The translations under genes and the position numbers were made by a program. A stretch of DNA of 45,171 nt from Candidatus Hydrogenedentota bacterium (GTDB taxonomy: Bacteria > Hydrogenedentota > Hydrogenedentia > Hydrogenedentales > SLHB01): assembly GCA_016209895.1 (NCBI GenBank), contig JACQVH010000168.1, positions 1-45,171 on the forward strand. The letters are read 5' to 3'. The notes beneath the pieces are model-generated. The model had not been told where the DNA came from. It saw only the letters and a list, made by a program, of their open reading frames with translations, and did not search any database. Positions 31,849 through 39,938 of this stretch are shown here, piece by piece. Numbering within the stretch: the first letter of the stretch is position 1; every line of letters starts with the position of its first letter.

Positions 31849-32907
31849 TCAACTGACCCAGCCGGCTTCGTAGCCGGTCTTGTACATAGCAACAATATTC
31901 TCCGGTGGAGTAATGGACTGGATATTGTGGCAGGGCGCGAGGATGTAGCCGCCGCCCGCGCCGAGGAAACGGTAGTTGTCCAGGACCTCCTGGCGAACGT
32001 CCTCGACGGCGCCGAAAGGCAGGGTTTGTTGGTTGTCCACGCCGCCGTGGAAGACGAGCTTGTCGCCGAAGTCGCGTTTCAGTCCTTCGCGCTCCATGCC
32101 TCGGCAACGCCATTGAATGGGATTCAGCACTTGAATACCGATGGCGATGAGGTCGGGCAGAATCTCGCGCGCCGCACCGTCGGTATGGTGGAAGACGTAG
32201 GAGCCGTGCTGTCGCGTGAGGTCCATCATGCGCTTCATGCCGGGCAGGAGAAACTCGCGGATGTGTTCCGGCGCGTACAGCAGATTGTCTTGGCCGCCCA
32301 GGTCCTCGGCGACGTAGGTGATTAGCACTTTGCCGGGGATCGTCTCGAAGATGCGCAGCGTGTTCTGATAGGCGAGTTCGAAAAGTTTGTCCAAGCAGTA
32401 GTGGACGATTTCCGGATTCATGATGAGATCGAGGAAAGCCTGTTCGTCGCCGCGCAGATTCTTGTAAAGCAGAAACGGCTCCGAGCCGCCGCCTTTGATG
32501 ACGCGATGTTCTTGACCGTGGATTTCTTCGGGGAGATGCGAGTAGTCCCAGTGGTCCGGGCTTGGCCAGGTGTAATTGGCCTCGATCTCGTCCACGAATT
32601 CGTATTGCGCCAGGGGCGCATTATCCGCTTCGTTGTATACGCCGGCGCCGTATTCGATACGCCGATGGCGCATACCCCAGATATCCTCGCCTCGCTTCGG
32701 CGGCGGACCGACGTAGCGTCCACCGACGCCGAGCGGTGTGTCAATGTGCAGACGCTGGAGCATCTCGTTGAAATCGCAACCCAGATACGCGCAAAGGTTG
32801 CGGTTCGTTTCTTCCGTGGCCCAGTAATCCATGGGGATACGGTCCGGTTTCTGACGGTTTAGTACCGCGAGCCAACGTTCGCGCGGCGTCATCGTTTCCT
32901 TCGGCAT
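31849..32907 (-). CDS. Uroporphyrinogen decarboxylase (URO-D) family protein
   Basis: This is a 352-residue TIM-barrel protein of the URO-D/MtaA-like superfamily: TPRERWLAVLNRQKPDRIPMDYWA at the N-terminus, a central LITYVAEDLGGQDNLLYAPEHIREFLLPG, and C-terminal HHTDGAAREILPDLIAIGIQVLNPIQ and GGGYILAPCHNIQSITPPENI. The pattern resembles the methyltransferase-like branch of the superfamily rather than HemE, and no heme genes are nearby. It could act on a corrinoid or another methyl donor. AAGGGG precedes the ATG at 32907. The PIN toxin gene lies 9 bp upstream on the same strand and may drive its transcription. Confidence 0.9.
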   Translation of the reverse strand: MPKETMTPRERWLAVLNRQKPDRIPMDYWATEETNRNLCAYLGCDFNEMLQRLHIDTPLGVGGRYVGPPPKRGEDIWGMRHRRIEYGAGVYNEADNAPLAQYEFVDEIEANYTWPSPDHWDYSHLPEEIHGQEHRVIKGGGSEPFLLYKNLRGDEQAFLDLIMNPEIVHYCLDKLFELAYQNTLRIFETIPGKVLITYVAEDLGGQDNLLYAPEHIREFLLPGMKRMMDLTRQHGSYVFHHTDGAAREILPDLIAIGIQVLNPIQWRCRGMEREGLKRDFGDKLVFHGGVDNQQTLPFGAVEDVRQEVLDNYRFLGAGGGYILAPCHNIQSITPPENIVAMYKTGYEAGWVS

Positions 32908-32916
32908 GGTTTCCCC

Positions 32917-33342
32917 TTATGGTCCTGACTCACGTGAGAGGTTCCTCCACCAATCCACGAAGCGTCGAGGAGTAGTCACCTTGGCCCCGTGGCAACTGCC
33001 GACGGGAAAGTGCGAACTATTCCCGGTGATCAGAAATGCGGCGTGGCCGGCAATGGCGACCTCGAGGAAGGGTTCATCATCCGGATCGGGTAAATGCCGC
33101 GATAACGGTTGACCCGCGCAAAGGTGACCCTCTCCCCGGATGAAATCCAGCAGCACGTCAACCTTTTCCGGGTCGAAGCCGAATTTGGGTCGCCGAAGCA
33201 CCTCCTCATATTCCGACATGATCCGGGCATCGTAGCAGGGTTCTAGCGCCCCCGAAGATAGCATTCGCACAATCTCGCCGGACGGCGAATACGGCCACAA
33301 GAGCCCGCTGACCAGGACATTCGTGTCAATCACGACTCTCAC
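32917..33342 (-). CDS. PIN-domain toxin (COG1569-like)
   Basis: The 141-residue protein starts MRVVIDTNVLVSGLLWP, with the first PIN acidic residue in IDTN. Further acidic positions are Glu in YEEVL and Asp in LPDPDDEPFLEVA; a TGN.SHF strand completes the ribonuclease fold. It is a predicted metal-dependent RNase toxin. The GTG start overlaps the antitoxin stop (GTGA), the same arrangement as the ParE pair at 17.6 kb. Confidence 0.92.
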   Translation of the reverse strand: MRVVIDTNVLVSGLLWPYSPSGEIVRMLSSGALEPCYDARIMSEYEEVLRRPKFGFDPEKVDVLLDFIRGEGHLCAGQPLSRHLPDPDDEPFLEVAIAGHAAFLITGNSSHFPVGSCHGAKVTTPRRFVDWWRNLSRESGP

Positions 33343-33626
33343 CGGGCGCGTTTCTTGCGCGCGGAGCTAATCTCGGCGTTAATCTGCTTGAGAGTGACCT
33401 TGTCACTCCCGCGCCGCACGGATTCGCGCTGGAGTTCAGCGACGGCTTGCATGGCCCGGGCTTGACGTACGGCGCGGAGGGAATCCTCCAGGTTCGACTC
33501 GGATGCCGCGGACAGAATCGCGATCGGGCGCCCATTATTGGTGATGACCATCTCTTTCTCCTGGGGCAAATCGCGCCAGATTCTGGCGGCCTTCGTTCGT
33601 AAGTCTCGGACGGTAAGAAATTTCAT
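33339..33626 (-). CDS. Phd/YefM-type antitoxin
   Basis: The 95-residue antitoxin starts MKFLTVRDLRTKAARIWRDLPQEKEMVITNNGRPIAIL, the classic Phd/YefM N-terminal DNA-binding domain, followed by a charged toxin-binding helix. AGGAGA lies 8 bases before the ATG at 33626, which decides the start against a longer frame beginning at 33662. Its promoter region shows TGTC/GACA half-sites that could be an autoregulatory operator. Confidence 0.9.
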   Translation of the reverse strand: MKFLTVRDLRTKAARIWRDLPQEKEMVITNNGRPIAILSAASESNLEDSLRAVRQARAMQAVAELQRESVRRGSDKVTLKQINAEISSARKKRAR

Positions 33627-33653
33627 ACCAATGGTCTCCTGTCGTGACACTAT

Positions 33654-33681
33654 GGTATACACGATTGTGTTGCGGTGTCAA
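33654..33681 (-). promoter_or_regulatory. Promoter of the Phd/PIN operon
   Basis: On the minus strand TTGACA (33676-33681) and TATACC (33654-33659) are separated by 16 bp, about 28 bp before the antitoxin start. Confidence 0.55.
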
Positions 33682-33800
33682 TTAAAATACGGCCGCTCGT
33701 TTGTAGTAAGCGACGGAGCCTTGCGGAGTTGCGTTGGGCTTCTGTGGAAAGACGGCACTCCGCTTCGCTGCGTGCCCTACTACGAACAAAGAGCATATGG

Positions 33801-33818
33801 GAACCGGATATCCGGTTC
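33801..33818. promoter_or_regulatory. Perfect 18-bp palindrome upstream of murB
   Basis: GAACCGGATATCCGGTTC is a perfect inverted repeat with no spacer, ending 16 bp before the murB start. It has the form of a dimeric regulator's operator; the regulator is unknown. It sits where a ribosome site would be expected. Confidence 0.5.
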
Positions 33819-33834
33819 GGGTATTCTTGTGGGT

Positions 33835-34716
33835 ATGGAGAGACTGCCCTTTGAGTTCGCGGCGGAGAACTATCCGTTGGCGCCGGCGACGCTTTACTAT
33901 GTGGGCGGGCCGGCACGGTTGGCGTTGCTGCCGCGTACCGTGGAAGAGACGCTCGCGGCGTATCAATGGATGCTCGACCAGCCGGGGCCGCGATTGGTCC
34001 TGGGCGGCGGTTCCAACATTCTCATCTCGAATCGGGGCTTTCCGGGCATCGTTCTCTTCACGACTGGCTTGAATCGGATTGAGTCGCTGGACGATGACCG
34101 CTACCACGTCGAGGCGGGCGTGGTCCTGGACCGGCTGGTCTGCGAGGTCATGATCGCGCACAACTACGACGGCGTGGGCGGGCTCACGGGCATTCCCGGC
34201 TCGGTGGGCGGCGCGATTTACATGAACGCCGGCACCGTGAACGGGACCACGTGCCAGTGGATCGAGCACGTAGAGGTGGCCACCAAAGACGGACTAGTGA
34301 CCATCCACATGGAACCGACGTTGTACGGCTATCGCGGCCAACGGTTTTGTCCGCCCGGCGGACTGATCCTGCGCGGCCTGTTTCATTTCCGCCCGACCCA
34401 GGAGCCGCAGCGACCCATCTATGATCACTACATTCAGCGACGGAAAAAGAAACAGCCGCAGGGCCATTGCTGCGGCAGCGTGTTCAAGAATCCCCCGAAC
34501 GACCACGCGGGTCGTCTCATCGAGGCGTGCGGGCTGAAAGGGACCCGGCGCGGCGGGGCCATCGTTTCGCCGATGCACGCCAACTTCATCATGAACGAAG
34601 ACCACGCGACGTTCGACGATATCCTTTGGTTGATAGAACTGTGCAAGCGCCGGGTAAAGGAAGAGCACGGCGTCGAACTCGAAGAAGAAGTAGTGATTAT
34701 CGGAGAAAAGGCATGA
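33835..34716 (+). CDS. murB: UDP-N-acetylenolpyruvoylglucosamine reductase
   Basis: This FAD enzyme makes UDP-N-acetylmuramate for peptidoglycan. The 293-residue protein has the FAD loop GGGSNILI, the GIPGSVGGAIYMNAG motif, the proton-donor Ser in CCGSVFKNP (Ser215) and the C-terminal Glu in VELEEEVVIIG. YGYRGQRF occupies the substrate-Tyr loop. The start at 33835 (MERLPFEFAAENYPLAP) matches where MurB proteins begin, though no clear Shine-Dalgarno precedes it. The stop overlaps the next start (ATGA). No other mur gene is in the window. Confidence 0.95.
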   Translation: MERLPFEFAAENYPLAPATLYYVGGPARLALLPRTVEETLAAYQWMLDQPGPRLVLGGGSNILISNRGFPGIVLFTTGLNRIESLDDDRYHVEAGVVLDRLVCEVMIAHNYDGVGGLTGIPGSVGGAIYMNAGTVNGTTCQWIEHVEVATKDGLVTIHMEPTLYGYRGQRFCPPGGLILRGLFHFRPTQEPQRPIYDHYIQRRKKKQPQGHCCGSVFKNPPNDHAGRLIEACGLKGTRRGGAIVSPMHANFIMNEDHATFDDILWLIELCKRRVKEEHGVELEEEVVIIGEKA

Positions 34717-35036
34717 ATGCCGGATGGATTGGCGGTATTATTGGCGGGATGGTCGGCGTGGCGGGCGGAATTATTGGAACCTACTTCAGCATCAAGAACA
34801 CCAACGGTCCGCGGGAACGGGCGTTCATGATCAGAATGAGCGTGGTGGTTTGGGTCGCCGTGACTCTGTTCCTCGGACTGATGTTCGTTTTGCCCAATCC
34901 CTACCGTTTCTTCCTCTGGATTCCGTACGGGATTCTCCTGCCCTTGGGTATAGTCTACAGCAATCGCCGCCAACAGAAAATCCGACAGGAGGAATCACAG
35001 AACCGAGACGCGCAAGCGCGGCCCACTCAGCTATGA
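34713..35036 (+). CDS. Small three-helix membrane protein, unknown function
   Basis: A 107-residue protein with three predicted membrane helices (GWIGGIIGGMVGVAGGIIGTYF, MSVVVWVAVTLFLGLMFVLP, FFLWIPYGILLPLGIVYSN) and a hydrophilic Gln/Arg/Glu tail. It starts in an ATGA overlap with murB and ends in another with the VOC gene, so all three are translationally coupled. I do not recognise the family. Confidence 0.8.
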   Translation: MNAGWIGGIIGGMVGVAGGIIGTYFSIKNTNGPRERAFMIRMSVVVWVAVTLFLGLMFVLPNPYRFFLWIPYGILLPLGIVYSNRRQQKIRQEESQNRDAQARPTQL

Positions 35037-35434
35037 CGCCAGAAATTCGAGATCACTGTCCTTTGCTTCAAGTGTTCGACATGCCCAAGTCGCTCGGTTT
35101 TTATCGCGACTTGCTGGGCTTCGAAGTCGTCCAGCAAGCGCCGTCTGCGGGTGACTGTGACTGGGCGCTGCTGAGGCGGGGCGAGATCGAGCTGATACTA
35201 AACACCATGTATGAGGCGTCTGACCGGCCTCCGGCGCCCGACCCGGCGCGCATCGCCGCCCATGGCGACACCGCGCTCTTCTTGAGCAGTTCCGACGTGG
35301 ACGGAATATACGCGTATCTTCAGATGAAGGGTCTGGATATGAAGGAACCCGTGGTAAGAGACTACGGCATGAAACAGTTGTGGCAGAAGGACCCAGATGG
35401 CTATAGCATCTGCTTCCAATGGCCGGCGTCGTAA
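35033..35434 (+). CDS. VOC family (glyoxalase/bleomycin-resistance fold) protein
   Basis: The 133-residue single VOC module has HCPLLQVFDMPKSLGFYRDLLGFEVVQQ, the family's opening beta-alpha motif, a central RRGEIELILN strand and a closing QLWQKDPDGYSICFQWP with the usual DP.G motif. Candidate metal residues are in HCPLL, ELIL and YSICFQ. The substrate cannot be inferred. It is the last gene of the coupled murB operon. Confidence 0.9.
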   Translation: MTPEIRDHCPLLQVFDMPKSLGFYRDLLGFEVVQQAPSAGDCDWALLRRGEIELILNTMYEASDRPPAPDPARIAAHGDTALFLSSSDVDGIYAYLQMKGLDMKEPVVRDYGMKQLWQKDPDGYSICFQWPAS

Positions 35435-35473
35435 TCCGGGCGATGGAAGAGCGCGGAGAGAACTTGTCCTCCG

Positions 35474-35502
35474 ACCCCTGACCCGCTGAGCTAAACGGGA
35501 GA
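35474..35502 (-). other. Degenerate tRNA-like fragment (D-arm)
   Basis: Read on the minus strand, CCCGTTTAGCTCAGCGGGT has the form of tRNA bases 3-20 (T-A-GCTC-AGCGGGT), followed directly by CAGGGGTCGGAGG, which resembles the variable-loop/T-stem junction of tRNAs. The anticodon arm and a proper T-loop are missing, so it cannot be a working tRNA. Confidence 0.35.
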
Positions 35503-35510
35503 GGTGGCTT

Positions 35511-35657
35511 ATGAAGATCGAACTTGAGCGAGAAGAGGCCGGACGCTGGATCGCCGAAATCCCAGACCTGCCCGGTGTCATGGCCTACGGCAACAGCCGA
35601 GAAGAAGCGATCTCCAGAGTGAAAGCCCTAGTGTTGCGTGTTCTGGCGGATAGTTAA
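35511..35657 (+). CDS. Short HicB-like (UPF0150) protein, probably truncated
   Basis: The 48-residue frame (MKIELEREEAGRWIAEIPDLP, then GVMAYGNSREEAISRVKALVLRVLADS) matches the N-terminal core of HicB-type antitoxins. Relatives usually run about 15-25 residues further after LRVLAD; here a stop cuts that off. GGGAGAGG lies upstream of the ATG. No HicA toxin follows: the next 115 bp contain no double-stranded-RNA-binding-type protein. It is therefore an orphan, and probably a remnant. Confidence 0.65.
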   Translation: MKIELEREEAGRWIAEIPDLPGVMAYGNSREEAISRVKALVLRVLADS

Positions 35658-35772
35658 AAAGCGAAACTTTTCCGGTTGTCAACGCTTGCTGCGCCGGCCA
35701 CGTCGGGCGCCATGGCAGAGAAAAATCGGTATGCGGTAAATGGTCGGGCAGATTTGAAAGAGAGCTTCTATT

Positions 35773-36003
35773 ATGGCATCAGCAACGATTGGTACGGTTA
35801 TACAAATGTTGGAATCCTTGCCCGAAACGGTGCAGGAGCAAGTGGTCGAGCACCTGCGCGAATATCTCGCCGACCTACAAGACGAACTTGAATGGGATAC
35901 TCGCTTTAAGGAGACGCAACCCCAACTCGCAGCGGCCGCACGTCGCGCCAGGCAAGAAATCGCCGAAGGACACGCGAAACCGCTGGATTACGACCAATTA
36001 TGA
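35773..36003 (+). CDS. Antitoxin-like protein paired with a RelE/ParE-type toxin
   Basis: A 76-residue helical acidic protein (MASATIGTVIQMLESLPETVQEQVVEHLREYLADLQDE..). The LESLPE..QEQV..HLREYL pattern is common in short antitoxins found before RelE/ParE-like toxins. Its stop overlaps the next start (ATGA). The partner toxin is frameshifted, so this may now be a free antitoxin. Confidence 0.75.
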   Translation: MASATIGTVIQMLESLPETVQEQVVEHLREYLADLQDELEWDTRFKETQPQLAAAARRARQEIAEGHAKPLDYDQL

Positions 36004-36264
36004 AGTCCAACACGCTGCCGTCCTTTTGGACGGCGTATGTCTCTCTTACGGACAAAATCAGGCGCGGTTCCAGAAAAGCGTACCGCTTGTGGGAAATGAA
36101 TCCGTTCCATCCTTCTTTGCATTTCAAGTGTATTAATCACGAAGACAACGTCTGGTCGGTGAGAATCACGCGCGGTTATCGGGCCGGTGGGTATCCTCGA
36201 AGGGGATACGGTAACGTGGTTCTGGATTGGCAGGCATGACGACTACAAGCGTTTCTTTTCGTAG
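36000..36264 (+). pseudogene. RelE/ParE-family toxin with +1 frameshift
   Basis: The reading frame from the ATG at 36000 gives FWTAYVSLTDKIRRGSRKAYRLWEMNPFHPSLHFK and SVRITRGYRA, typical of this toxin family, then turns to unrelated residues and ends at 36239. Skipping one base at 36186 restores V-G-I-L-E-G-D-T-V-T-W-F-W-I-G followed by RHDDYKRFFS and a stop at 36262-36264. That is the expected family C-terminus and gives about 87 residues. The gene is therefore either inactivated by a single-base insertion or affected by a sequencing error. The start overlaps the antitoxin stop. Confidence 0.8.
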
Positions 36265-36280
36265 CGGATTCAAAGTCTAA

Positions 36281-36312
36281 GTGCAACGCCCTAACTGCCT
36301 TGGGCGTTGCAC
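36281..36312. terminator. Perfect 11-bp inverted repeat between converging genes
   Basis: GTGCAACGCCC (36281-36291) and GGGCGTTGCAC (36302-36312) flank a 10-base loop between the plus-strand toxin remnant and the minus-strand lipoprotein gene. There is no T-tract on either side, so it is a possible bidirectional terminator or a repeat element. Confidence 0.5.
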
Positions 36313-36337
36313 TCACACTATGAATCTGCGCTTCGAG

Positions 36338-37258
36338 CTATTTTGCGGACTTGGTTTCCGCGCTAATGGCGCGGCTACGCGCGGGCGCTTCGGCTTTCGC
36401 GGCGGATTTGGTCTCGGCGGCGTAGGCGTTGATGCGTTCGAGCCAGGACGTGTCCAGACGCAGCGTGCGATTGGTGCGCTGGCTGGTTTCGGGCTGGAAT
36501 TCGAGCGTCTGACGCGCTTCGTCCGTCAGGGGACGGAAGTAGTCGCTGTCCTTGTCGGTCCGAGCTTTGCTCTCGTCAGTTTGCCGAATCGAAGGGGTCT
36601 CGCGGTCGGTGCGAGGTTTGCGGACCGTAGCCGACTTGAGCGTGTGCGGGTCGGTGCCGTATTCGTACAGGAATACCGGTCCGAACTCGCCGGTGCCCAC
36701 GTCCACTTCCTCGAAATAGAGGTCGGTGCCGGACTCATAGTCGAGGAGCGCATCGAGCCAATCGAACGGCAGGTCTTGCTCGAAATCGTTGGCGCCGAAG
36801 ACGCGGCCTTCAGAGAAGCCATCGTTATAGCCGTCGGCCCAACCACCGTTGAGGAACTCGACGTGCTCATCGTTCGCCAGGAAGTCGAGATAGTCGGGCC
36901 AATACGCGTTGTCGTAGCCCTCGCTGAAACCCAGGATGAAGGCGTAGCGGTAGTCCACGAAGTAGCCGTCGTTGTACGCGTACCAGACGCCGTCCCAATA
37001 CCCGGCGTCGTAGGAGTCGTCGTCAATGAACGGGATCGCGTCGCCTTCGTAGTAGATGGGCGTGAAGTCTATCGTGTCGTAGCCGTCGAAATACCCTTCC
37101 CAATACCAGTCGTCTTGCAGGAACCCCTCATCGAAGCCCAGATCGTAGTCGGACGTGTTAATTGGGTAGGGACAACCCGACACACCTAGCAGCAGGGCGG
37201 CCGGCAGAACCAGCCAGACGAACTGATTGCGGAAATGAGAAATACTCTTGGTGTTCAT
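36338..37258 (-). CDS. Lipoprotein with Tyr/Asp/Gly-rich repeats
   Basis: The 306-residue protein has a lipoprotein signal (lipobox V-S-G-C, Cys29). A region rich in Tyr, Asp, Gly and Trp (~35-170) repeats patterns such as YDxGFxxGF, WEGYFDGYD, YNDGYFVDY and YNDGFSEG. It is strongly acidic, while the C-terminal ~120 residues are basic and probably disordered. Repeats of this type may bind calcium or polysaccharide, but I recognise no characterised family. AAGGAG precedes the start, 13 bp after the stop of the FecR-like gene, so both are one operon. Confidence 0.85.
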   Translation of the reverse strand: MNTKSISHFRNQFVWLVLPAALLLGVSGCPYPINTSDYDLGFDEGFLQDDWYWEGYFDGYDTIDFTPIYYEGDAIPFIDDDSYDAGYWDGVWYAYNDGYFVDYRYAFILGFSEGYDNAYWPDYLDFLANDEHVEFLNGGWADGYNDGFSEGRVFGANDFEQDLPFDWLDALLDYESGTDLYFEEVDVGTGEFGPVFLYEYGTDPHTLKSATVRKPRTDRETPSIRQTDESKARTDKDSDYFRPLTDEARQTLEFQPETSQRTNRTLRLDTSWLERINAYAAETKSAAKAEAPARSRAISAETKSAK

Positions 37259-37271
37259 TGCTAGATACTCC

Positions 37272-39938
37272 TTATCGGCGTCCTCGCACTACCGGCGAGG
37301 AACCGAAATCCCGGCTACTTCCGCGCGAAGGCGCGCCGATTCCGCCGGGGACACTGCGGGAAGGGGACAACCCTTCCGTGGAAAACGACGAATGGCTGCG
37401 CTCGGGCGGCCGCACGGGTTCAAAGCTGCGGCTGAGTTCCGGGCGCGAAATTGACGGACGTTCCGGCACGGACGGATAGTTGAACTGTGGACTGCTCGCC
37501 GACCGTGGTGCGGGCATTTGAGGCATCGGCGCCGGAGCCGGCCTCGAAACGTACGGACGCTCGATGAGCGGCGCGGGTCGTGTCTCGGCGATGCTCGGAC
37601 GCGACTGCGGACGCGTGATCTCCGTCACGCGCGGCTGGCTGACGCGCGGAGAATATTCCGGCGCGGAAATTCGGTGCCGGTCGGCGGCGATCGGAGTTAC
37701 CGTTCGCGAGGAAGCACGCGGCTCGCTTACTACCGCGCGCGAGGGCACCTCGACGACGGGACGTGTTGTCCGCTCCGGCGTAGCAATCGTGGCGACCGCC
37801 CGTGAAGACGGACGCGATTCCGGGGAGGACACGGTCGGCGGCATCACCAGGCTGGAACGCGAAGGCCGGGTCGGCGTAGCACCCCGTTCACGTTCGGGCG
37901 CGGGTGCTTCACGAGACGGCTCGGACCGAACTTCGCGGGGCGACTCGACGGACCGCGTTGGAGCCTCGCGAGGAGACTCGACCGTGGTGCGCATCGGCCG
38001 CTCTTCCCCGGAAGATTCTCGAGAACGCGATGCGCCGGATCGTGCTCCGGCCGGGGTATCGTCGTTCCGGAGCGTGCGCGCGCGTTCCGGGGTATTTCCC
38101 GAATCGGAAGATTGCGATTCTTCCGTACGCGACGGCGTCTCTGACGCTTCCTCGCGAACCGATCGTGGCTGGTCGGGACCATCGTCACGGGAGACGGTAC
38201 GGAAACGTCCGGGCGATGCCGAAGCCGGCTCCGCCGCCGCATCCGCGTGCCCCTCGTGACCGGAAGGAGTTGAAGCTGAGTCTGACGCGGGTTGTTCAGT
38301 CGCGACCGAACGCACCCCGCGCGTGCGGGGACGTTCCGCGTATGGCAGCGCCGGGTAGCGCGTGGAACGGGTGCCGGCTTCGGAGGCGCTGACTTCGCCG
38401 GAATTCGTCTGCGGTACCGATCGGGTCATACGCGCTTCACTCGAACCCGGCATCCGGATGCGGCTGTACGCCCTCTGGGCGCGCTGTGTCGCATCGGTCG
38501 TATCACGTAAGGCATCGGCGGTCACGGTTACGGAGCGTAACCGCGCACTCCGGCCCGTATTGTCGCCGCTCGCGGTCCGAAGCGTACGGGAGCCGGCGGG
38601 TGCGACGGATGCGCCGACCGCGGCAGTAGCAGTAGTTTCGAGCGCCCGCGCCCGTTGAACGGCCGTCACGGCCTGCGGACCGATAGTATCGGGACCGCGG
38701 ATCACGCGGCGCGGCGAGTAATCGCGCACCAGCGTAGAAGACCCCGCAAAAGGCAGTCTCCGCGTGCCGCGGTCGGAAAGGTTAATATTCCAGATAAAGA
38801 TATCGCCGGTGTTGACCACGTTAACGATGTTTGGCGTCAAGCCGTACACGGAACACGGTCCGTATAAGAGCGAGTCCGCAACTGAGTAGGAGGAAGCCCC
38901 AATCGAGAATTGCACACCGCCCACAGTGAAGTTGGCCGAGCCGAAGACCACTGGGTGGTCCCAGGGATCCAATGGGGACCACACGAAGTTTGGACCGTAG
39001 CGCACGGACGCGACCCACGCCGGTCCCCACACGTCCCCGTAATGCCAAAGCCATCCATATTGGTCATGATGCCACCAGCGTCCGTAGTGAGACGTGACAT
39101 AGGCAAAGGGGTACTGGTCCGCCCAGGAGTATCCGCAGCCGGGAATGAAGCTCCAGTGTCCGTACCGGTAAGGCACGTAATCTACGATGACGGTTGGCCG
39201 CCAGTAATAGCTGTCATCCACGTAAACCCAGTCGCCATACGACGCCAAGTCCGACACGCCCATGGGCGCGGACGTGGTCGCTACGGGCAGAACCGTCGCA
39301 TTTGAACCCACGGCCAACAACCGGGCGCGCTCGCGATTCCACGCGTCGAACGCGTCTTCTTCGGAGCGGTCGTAGGGCATAGGCGCAGACGGCAGGTAGC
39401 CCGGGTCTATATAGGAGCGTTTGCCGGACGTCACATACACGGCCTCTCCGCCATTGGCCCGAATGGTTGCGCGTCCCCACCGTACGGTGACCGTGGTGGC
39501 GCCGTCACTGAGGACGTCAACGCGGACTTGCGAGTCGCGGTCAATCTCGGTAGCGCAGGCGGGGGTTCGGAATATGAAATCGCCCGTACTGCGGCTCACC
39601 CGCTGGACGTAGAAAGCTCCGGTGATTCCGCGTACCTCGCCATTCGGGGGAAGCGCGGCGATCTCGACCTTGCTCCGGTCGGCCAGACGCAAAAACGAGC
39701 CGCCAGCCATCTCCAGTTCCAGCGTACCGCTCTTGTCAATCCACAGTGTGTCGCCCGGCAGCACAATGGTGTTGGTGGTGGCATAGCTCCACTCGGCGTC
39801 GGCCGTTCCTTTAACCAGCCCGCCGCCGGACTCGTAGCTGACCCGGGCATGGAGAATCTCGTCCGCCGCCCAAGCCGTGGACCACGCCAGTGCGCCGAGG
39901 AGACAGGCCACTATGCGAAGAGAACTGTTCGCCGTCAT
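37272..39938 (-). CDS. Secreted FecR-domain / DUF6600-like protein with long disordered tail
   Basis: The 888-residue protein starts at the ATG at 39938, with an ideal AGGAGGTG directly upstream. After a signal peptide (cleavage near AWA-ADE) comes a FecR-like beta domain (~45-175; LPGDTLWIDKSGTLELEMAGGSFLRLADRSKVEIA). A Tyr/Trp-rich segment follows with paired YRYGHWSFIPGCGYSWADQYPFAY- and HYGRWWHHDQYGWLWH-type motifs, as in DUF6600 proteins. The remaining ~480 residues are low-complexity, rich in Ser, Arg, Pro, Thr and Glu, without structure I can predict. A possible -10 (TATACT, 39959-39964 on this strand) lies just upstream. It was probably written for the cell surface; function unknown. 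Confidence 0.85.
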   Translation of the reverse strand: MTANSSLRIVACLLGALAWSTAWAADEILHARVSYESGGGLVKGTADAEWSYATTNTIVLPGDTLWIDKSGTLELEMAGGSFLRLADRSKVEIAALPPNGEVRGITGAFYVQRVSRSTGDFIFRTPACATEIDRDSQVRVDVLSDGATTVTVRWGRATIRANGGEAVYVTSGKRSYIDPGYLPSAPMPYDRSEEDAFDAWNRERARLLAVGSNATVLPVATTSAPMGVSDLASYGDWVYVDDSYYWRPTVIVDYVPYRYGHWSFIPGCGYSWADQYPFAYVTSHYGRWWHHDQYGWLWHYGDVWGPAWVASVRYGPNFVWSPLDPWDHPVVFGSANFTVGGVQFSIGASSYSVADSLLYGPCSVYGLTPNIVNVVNTGDIFIWNINLSDRGTRRLPFAGSSTLVRDYSPRRVIRGPDTIGPQAVTAVQRARALETTATAAVGASVAPAGSRTLRTASGDNTGRSARLRSVTVTADALRDTTDATQRAQRAYSRIRMPGSSEARMTRSVPQTNSGEVSASEAGTRSTRYPALPYAERPRTRGVRSVATEQPASDSASTPSGHEGHADAAAEPASASPGRFRTVSRDDGPDQPRSVREEASETPSRTEESQSSDSGNTPERARTLRNDDTPAGARSGASRSRESSGEERPMRTTVESPREAPTRSVESPREVRSEPSREAPAPERERGATPTRPSRSSLVMPPTVSSPESRPSSRAVATIATPERTTRPVVEVPSRAVVSEPRASSRTVTPIAADRHRISAPEYSPRVSQPRVTEITRPQSRPSIAETRPAPLIERPYVSRPAPAPMPQMPAPRSASSPQFNYPSVPERPSISRPELSRSFEPVRPPERSHSSFSTEGLSPSRSVPGGIGAPSRGSSRDFGSSPVVRGRR

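Noticed and set aside
35658..35772. hicA remnant after the HicB-like gene
   Set aside because: A few residues (FPVV) recall HicA, but none of the three frames continues the resemblance.
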